A DNA stretch of 64,000 bases from Adiantum capillus-veneris (lineage: Eukaryota > Streptophyta > Polypodiopsida > Polypodiales > Pteridaceae). The translations under genes and the position numbers were made by a program. Below are positions 58,397-64,000 of this stretch, one piece after another. The notes under the pieces were generated by a model. That model searched no databases. It was not told where the DNA came from and saw only the letters and a list, made by a program, of their open reading frames with translations. Within the stretch, counting starts at the first letter, position 1; every line of letters starts with the position of its first letter. The stretch spans positions 146,666,640 to 146,730,639 of the forward strand of contig CM043955.1 of NCBI GenBank assembly GCA_014529385.2. The letters are read 5' to 3'.

Positions 58397-59592
58397 GCTC
58401 CCTTTACACAAAGGGAATGAGGGACACATGTCAACTCCCTATCCCAGATGCCCACAAGGTGTACCCAATTCCTATTAGATGGCCTTGGAGGTGGACCAAT
58501 GAGAATTATGCTAGAGCAAATCTAGTTTAATTAATTTAAAAACACTTAATAAAAGAACCAATAAGAATTAAGCTCTCTAGAATACTATTGGACAGTCTCC
58601 CAAAGGGACCAATGAGCATTCAATAACCCAATGGCTTGCCTGATTCCTATTGGCCAGGAGGCAAAGGGGTCCAATGAGAGTTTAATTGAATTAAATAATT
58701 ATGAAAAGCTCTCACAAAAGGGGAAAGAGGGACACATGTCAGAAGGCTATCACTTATGCTGATTAATTACCATTGGCTAATCCTGGGGGGGTCCAATAGG
58801 ATGCTAGAAAGAGCAAATAGCAAGAGGGGTCGACCAAGAGAGAGAGGGGGCCGATTTTTGCAAGGCATTACCACACACACACTCACACAATCTCATGTGT
58901 GAAGTAAAGAAGACTCTCTCTCCTTCTCAAGCTTTAATGGAAAGCTTATCACCTACTCCAAGCTTGTGAGAAAGAAGGCCTACACCAACAACTCTTGGCT
59001 TTGTGATGCAAATCCAACCAACATCCAAGCTTCAATGCATGCTCATCTCCTCTACCATGCTAATTACTAAGCGAAGCTATGCTAATATGAGTGATTATGT
59101 GAGGAGATGTACATCTTTCTAGTAAGAATACTCCTTCTTCCTCTCAATCTACTCTCATACCCCGCTAGCTCTCACCATCTAGGAAGGTGTGTGCGGTCTT
59201 GGGTCTGAGACCATGAGGGAATTGATGTTGTGTTTCATAAGTGTTTTGCTTAGTGAATGAAGTTTCCATCTTCATTGCACTAGCTAGTATTGAAGGAACA
59301 GAAATAATTGTATTGTAAACTGTCTCTCTTGATGGGAGAAACCATAATACAAAGAATTTTGGAGGGGGGGGGGGTGGCTCCATGCAAATCCAGTCCTCAA
59401 CTGTTGCCAATTGCTTAATTTATCTCTCTTTTGAAGTAGTTTTCATGCTATCTAACTAGGTGTTATTCTTTTTGTTGCTCTCTCCACCCAAGCACTCTTG
59501 TTATTCTCATTATGAAGCTATTCTAATGAAAGGCTCACTATGTTCATGCTATTTTCCGCTACACACAAATTACTAGACCATTAAATGTTACA
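57974..59592 (+). repeat. Chromovirus 3' LTR
   Basis: 1,619 bp from TGATTTCATAATAA to AAATGTTACA. It matches 42351-44010 with scattered substitutions and a shorter AC tract. The first bases (TGATTT against TGTCAT) have mutated, so the start is good to a few bases. Confidence 0.9.
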
Positions 59593-59962
59593 TGTTCCTT
59601 GACAAAACTAGTTCGTACAATGAAGATGGAAGCTTCATGCACCAAATTATGCTTGAAAAACACACCTAGTGCCCCTAGCCTCAGTCCCAAGACCTCACAC
59701 ACTTTCAAAAATGGTGAGAGCTAGCAAGGAATGAGGATAGATTGAGAGGAAGAAGACGCATCTTACGAGAAAGAAGTATTCTCCTCACATAATGACTATA
59801 ATAGCATAGCTTAGTTTAGTAGTTAGCATAGTAGAGGAAATGAGCATGCCATTGAATCTTGGCTCTTGGTTGGATTGCATTCCATAGCCAATAGTTGTTG
59901 GTGTAGGCCTCTACTTTTTAATGCTTGGAGAAGGAGATGGAGTTCTTCTTGCACACATGAGT

Positions 59963-59993
<31 letters not shown>

Positions 59994-60863
59994 CATTGTG
60001 TTAGAATAAAATGCAGCCCTCTCTCTCATCTTGGTCGACCCCTCTTGCTATTTTCTCATGTTGGTCTCCCATTGGCTCTTGTAAAGCTTAGCCAATCACG
60101 AATTAGAGCATATTGATAGCCTTGTGACTTGTGTCCCCCTTTCCCCTTTTGTGACAACTTTAGGTAATTAAATAATTCAATTAAACTCTCATTGGACCTC
60201 TTAGTCTTTTGGCCAACAGGAATCAAGCAAGCCATTGGGCTACTGGATGCTCATTGGACCCCTTGGTAGACTGTCCAATAGTCTTCTAGGGAGCTTAATT
60301 TCTATTGGTTCTTTTATCAATCATTTTTTAAATTGATTAGACTAAAATTTTTACTCTAGCCTAATTCTCATTGGTCCACCTCTATGTCCATCCAATAGGA
60401 TTTGAGGGGAGCTTGGGTGCAACTGGCCTAGGAGCATGGCATGTTTCGAGTATTCCCTTTGTGTAAAGGGGAAGCTTTGGTGTGTGTGTGTTTCTCTCTC
60501 CTCCCCTACTAAAAGGGCTCATCCCCTCCTTCCTAGGGATGTGGAAATATATTTTAGTCTTCCCATGACCATCCAATTTCCCCTACTTTGGCCTTTGGAC
60601 AATTGAATCAAAATTAGGATCCTTACCCTATGGAAGTTTTAATGGAGCTGAACCTTAGGTCTTTTAAGCCCCATTGAAACACATTGCTCTTTTGCAGATT
60701 GTCCCCCTTTTTATCCCTATTTTTCCTTCTTTGGATCCTGCAGAGACCTGTCTGGCAGCCTTACCAATATTCTAGCTTTTACTCCCCTGGTACTTTCCCA
60801 TATTAAATGATCAATTTAACATGAGAAAATCATTTGGGAGGATTAGATATTAGTTTTATGACA
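59593..60863 (-). repeat. Right piece of the inverted chromovirus LTR
   Basis: On the minus strand it runs from the LTR start (TGTCATAAAAC, at 60863) to the point where the chromovirus inserted, and continues at 42350 leftwards. It has a GT tract at about 59959-59991. It abuts Copia-C at 60864. Confidence 0.85.
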
Positions 60864-63800
60864 TGTGCTATATACCATGTGTTGTTCCCGCTTCATTTCT
60901 CCTCTTTTCAAGCAGTTTTCACATCAAGTGCAAGCATTTGTCATGGTCGACAACAACATAGATGTTTTCAAGATGTTTGTTGTTGCTCAGGATAGATTGG
61001 ATGGGGACAATTACCCTATGTGGGCTTACATGATATCAAAGGGTGTCTAAAATATTGTGCAGGGCATTGATGTACGTCTTGGTTCTGATGATGTAGGCGA
61101 TGTTGAGGATGTTGCAGGTCTTGCTGCAAGAATTGTTGTTGTTAGAGTTGTTTTGCTTATGGCAAAGCAAGCTCGTTGGGATATAAGAGATGCAGAAGCT
61201 CATGCAATGATTGTGTTGTCTGTGAAGCGCACTATTACTCCGCACATACGTTCAGCAAAATCTGCAAAACAGGTTTGGGATATTCTTGCTTGTCTTTATG
61301 CAAGTCGTGTTGAGGCTAAAATTGCATTGTTGCGTAAAGAGCTAAAATTGAAGATTATGCATGAGGAAGATGACATGGACACTTTCTTTGCTGGTGTCAA
61401 GGATATCAATGAGAAACTTATTTCTACAAGTAAAGTCATTTCACAAATTTCCCTTATGCAAATTGTTCTTGATGCCTTGCCAGATTCTTACCAGGCTTTT
61501 GCTAGTATTTGGAGACTTATGACCCAAGGAAATCCTAAAGTTGTCAATTTTGATGCATTAAGCACATTGCTGTTGCAAGAGTCGCTTTCTAGAAAAAAAC
61601 AGGACTAGACAACATCATGCAACTGAATAGACCTTTATTGTTGCTCAAAGAAAAGGTGATAACATTAGTGCAACCACTTCTCATGGTTCTTCTGCGAGTG
61701 AAAAATCACCTATTCCTAATGCTTCTACTGGTAGCAATTTTTCTAGAAATTATGGGGATAAGGACAAAAAAGAGATGCATTGCCGTTATTGTAAAGCTAA
61801 GGATCACTTGATCAAGCAGTATCCTAAGTTGATGGCCAAAGAGAACTGGGTGGTTCCACTACAAATGATGAATCCACTACAAATGCAGCTATTGTTGAGT
61901 CTTCTATGAAAGGAGACTGTGATGCTGATGTTGATGTAGAATGGGTTTTTAGTGCGAAGTGTACCTATAATCCTGTTGTCCATGATGCATGAATGTCAGT
62001 TGCTACAGATTCACATGTGGTATTTTGACAGTGGTGCTACAAAGCACATTACCTCAAATCGTGATTTTTTCACCTCTCTTGAGTCTGTCCCTAATGGAAA
62101 TTTAGTTACTTGTGCCAACAACGCCTCATATTTGGTTCAGGGAGTTGGAAAAAATATGCTTACTGCTGCAAATGGCAGCTCTTTCACACTTGTTAATTCA
62201 CTTTATGTATCAAGAATAATCTTCTGTCTGTATCTGCACCCACTTGCTATTCTTGTACTTGTAGTCAAATTTGTGGATGAAAGATGTACAATACATGATC
62301 TCAGTTTCAATGGTGAAATTGTTGCATCTGGCATTTTATGTCGTGGATTCAAAGGCTATTTCAGATGCAAAAATTTGGCATGCACGTTTTGGACATTTGA
62401 ATTTTGTCATTTTGTTGCGTTTGTAGAAATCTGATATGGTTGCTTCTTTGCCACCTCTTGAAGCACCTATCAAACATTTTTGTGAAGGCTATAATTTGGG
62501 TAAGATGCAGCAATCAAATTTTCCAAAGGATGGTTCAACTAGGGCCACATGCAGGTTGCAACTTGTGCATAGTGATGTTTGTGGGCCCATGCAAACTCCG
62601 TCCTTGGGCAATTACCTTTACTTCATAACTCTCATTGATGATTACTCCAGGCATGCATGCGTGTATTTTCTTAAAGCGAAGTTGGAAGTTTTTGTGTGCT
62701 TCAAACAATTTCTCGCTATGGCTAAAAATGTCTCTCAATGTACTATGGGCACCCTCCATTTTGATCAAGGGGGGGAGTATATGTCTCATGAATTTAATGC
62801 ATTTCTGGCTAGTCGTTGGATAAAACACCAATGTACAATGCCTTATACACCTTAGCAAAATGGTGTTGCTGAGAGGAAAAACAGGTCACTTACGGAAATG
62901 GTACGAGTCAAGCTTTTTCACATTAGTTTTGTCTTAAGGCCATCATGTGTGCCACTTATGTACTAAACAGGTGTCCTACAAAAGCTTTGCATTATATTAC
63001 TCCATATGAAGCATGGTATGATAGAAAGCCTTCTATTAAGTGCATGTGTGTTTTTGGTTTTTTGGCATATGCTTTGGTGCCACACACACGGTGCAAGAAA
63101 TTGGATGATAAGGTTGTCCAAAGTATTTTTGTTGGTTATAGTGCTGAAATCAAAGGTTACATGTTGGATCATCCACAAAAAAAGTGTATTTTGGTTTCAC
63201 GGGATGTTGTGTTTGTGGAAGATTTTGTTTAGTCCTTGTTGCCATGTACTAGAGACAGTAGTGTAATCTCACAGGACATTTATGACACTTTGTTGCCTCT
63301 TTTCAGACGCTGGTGGAAGTTCGAATGTAAACTCCAATGAGAAAAATGTACAGCCTATGGGGGTTTCTGAAAATGTTACATATCAGTCTATACTAATGCA
63401 GATGTACATGATGTAATTGATGAGGAAAGGGCTGAAAATGAGCAGGCTAGAGGTATGCCAAAATGGCTAGTGCATGCATTGTGTGACAATAAATTGGATG
63501 CACATTTGTCTAGTTGCACTCATTCAGGATCTCGCCATGCATCTTATGCATCAGATTGTTATGCTCTGACTGTGTCTGGCTTACATGATGTTGAGTAACC
63601 TCTGTCTTTTGATGAAGCACAAAATTCAAAAAATTGGATGGCTACCATGCAGCAATCAAAATATGATGCACTTATAGAAAATGCCACATGGAAATTATGG
63701 GATTTTCCTCCTAGCAAAAAGGCCATTGGTACAATGTGGGTTTACAAGTTGAAACGCAAGCGAGATGGTGAGATTGATTGCTATAAGGCTCCACTTGTTG

Positions 63801-63972
63801 CAAAGGGTTATGCACAACAAAAAAAGCATAGATTATGATGAGACTTTTTCTCCCACTTGTTTTATGACTACTACAAGTTTTCTATGTGCATTGGCGGCTC
63901 ATTTTGGTTGGGATGTACATCAATCAGATGTAGTTACTACTTTCTTGAATGGTGACATGTTTGAGGAAGTCA
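60864..63972 (+). mobile_element. Copia-C: 5'-truncated relative of Copia-A
   Basis: It matches Copia-A internal sequence from about 60 bp upstream of the gag ATG through integrase into reverse transcriptase, in the opposite orientation. No LTR or primer-binding site precedes it. The match begins right at the end of the inverted LTR. It ends near 63972 (after GDMFEEV), where the sequence changes abruptly, so another junction lies at the window edge. Confidence 0.88.
60943..63972 (+). pseudogene. Copia-C Gag-Pol pseudogene
   Basis: The start equivalent to Copia-A's is MVDNNIDVFKMF (60943). A short deletion and stop follow at about 61048. Gag continues open at 61057-61608 (DALPDSYQAF, RLMTQGNP). 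The knuckle reads CRYCKAKDHLIKQY, losing its last Cys. Protease WYFDSGATKHITS (near 62020) is intact. Integrase has VHSDVCGPM and GVAERKN but a TAG at 62853-62855 replaces CAG, and RSDRGGEY has become FDQGGEY. Reverse transcriptase begins at WVYKLKRKRDGEIDCYK (near 63740) with a frameshift near 63825. Far more decayed than Copia-A. Confidence 0.9.
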
Positions 63973-64000
63973 TTAGGAAAATTTTGAACTCATTTTTGGG
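63973..64000. other. Unassigned sequence after the Copia-C junction
   Basis: These 28 bases do not match Copia-A where the reverse transcriptase should continue. Too short to identify. Confidence 0.5.

Larger units (their letters stand above)
42351..59592 (+). mobile_element. Chromovirus (Ty3 family) with 1.6-kb LTRs, hosting Copia-B
   Basis: Order: 5' LTR 42351-44010, primer-binding site, 5' internal region, Copia-B insertion, Gag, protease, reverse transcriptase, RNase H, HHCC integrase, chromodomain, 3' LTR 57974-59592. The target duplication is TGTTA (42346-42350) and TGTTC (59593-59597), one base changed. The element landed in an inverted LTR of its own family, whose halves flank it. 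Integrase after reverse transcriptase plus the chromodomain place it in the chromovirus clade. Multiple stops make it inactive. Confidence 0.92.

Overview
This is a land-plant nuclear window made almost entirely of nested transposable elements. The evidence is CACTA (En/Spm) transposons with plant TNP2 and TNPA-type genes, plant-type Copia elements primed by initiator tRNA-Met, a Ty3 chromovirus, an S-locus/bulb-type lectin fragment and very dense (CT)n and (CA)n microsatellites. Large non-seed-plant genomes such as ferns look like this, but the species cannot be fixed from sequence alone. I found no rRNA, tRNA, CRISPR or bacterial-type operon.

Layout. 1-3435 is the only stretch with candidate host genes: a short secreted-protein gene of unknown function (1135-1914) and a B-lectin fragment (2736-3089). 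3436-11461 is a complete CACTA element on the minus strand (CACTA-1). 11462-12640 holds AACCTA-type arrays from a related element. 13250-15137 is a decayed LTR retrotransposon tail. 15138-22862 is a long TG...CA-bounded LTR-like unit (X-1), split by Copia-A (17215-22312), which has two complete LTRs and a polyprotein interrupted by only two stop codons. 24447-32354 is CACTA-2 (plus strand), itself split by a second X unit (27658-30320). 32355-33931 and 40946-about 42175 are two parts of an older CACTA (CACTA-4). CACTA-2 lies against its 5' region, and CACTA-3 (33932-40945) sits inside one of its transposase exons. CACTA-3 carries a solo LTR (37714-39309) and a long foldback. 42351-59592 is a chromovirus with 1.6-kb LTRs that landed in an inverted LTR of its own family (flanking parts at about 42176-42350 and 59593-60863). 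Inside it sits Copia-B (46192-52885), a collapsed tandem with three LTRs. From 60864 a 5'-truncated relative of Copia-A (Copia-C) runs to about 63972, close to the window end.

How the parts relate. The three bounded CACTA copies share a 12-bp terminal inverted repeat, paired hairpins near the 5' end and TAGCGACG-type subterminal repeats. Their coding capacity is split: CACTA-1 keeps nearly the whole TNP2 gene with one visible stop and a broken TNPA, while CACTA-2 keeps an apparently intact three-exon TNPA gene with a deleted TNP2. CACTA-1 and CACTA-2 also carry a captured fragment of a host heavy-metal-associated (HMA) domain gene. Recognisable inactivating changes in several families are repeatedly CAG to TAG, as expected from deamination of cytosine methylated in the plant CHG context. 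Relative ages follow from nesting, target-site duplications (TSDs) and LTR divergence.
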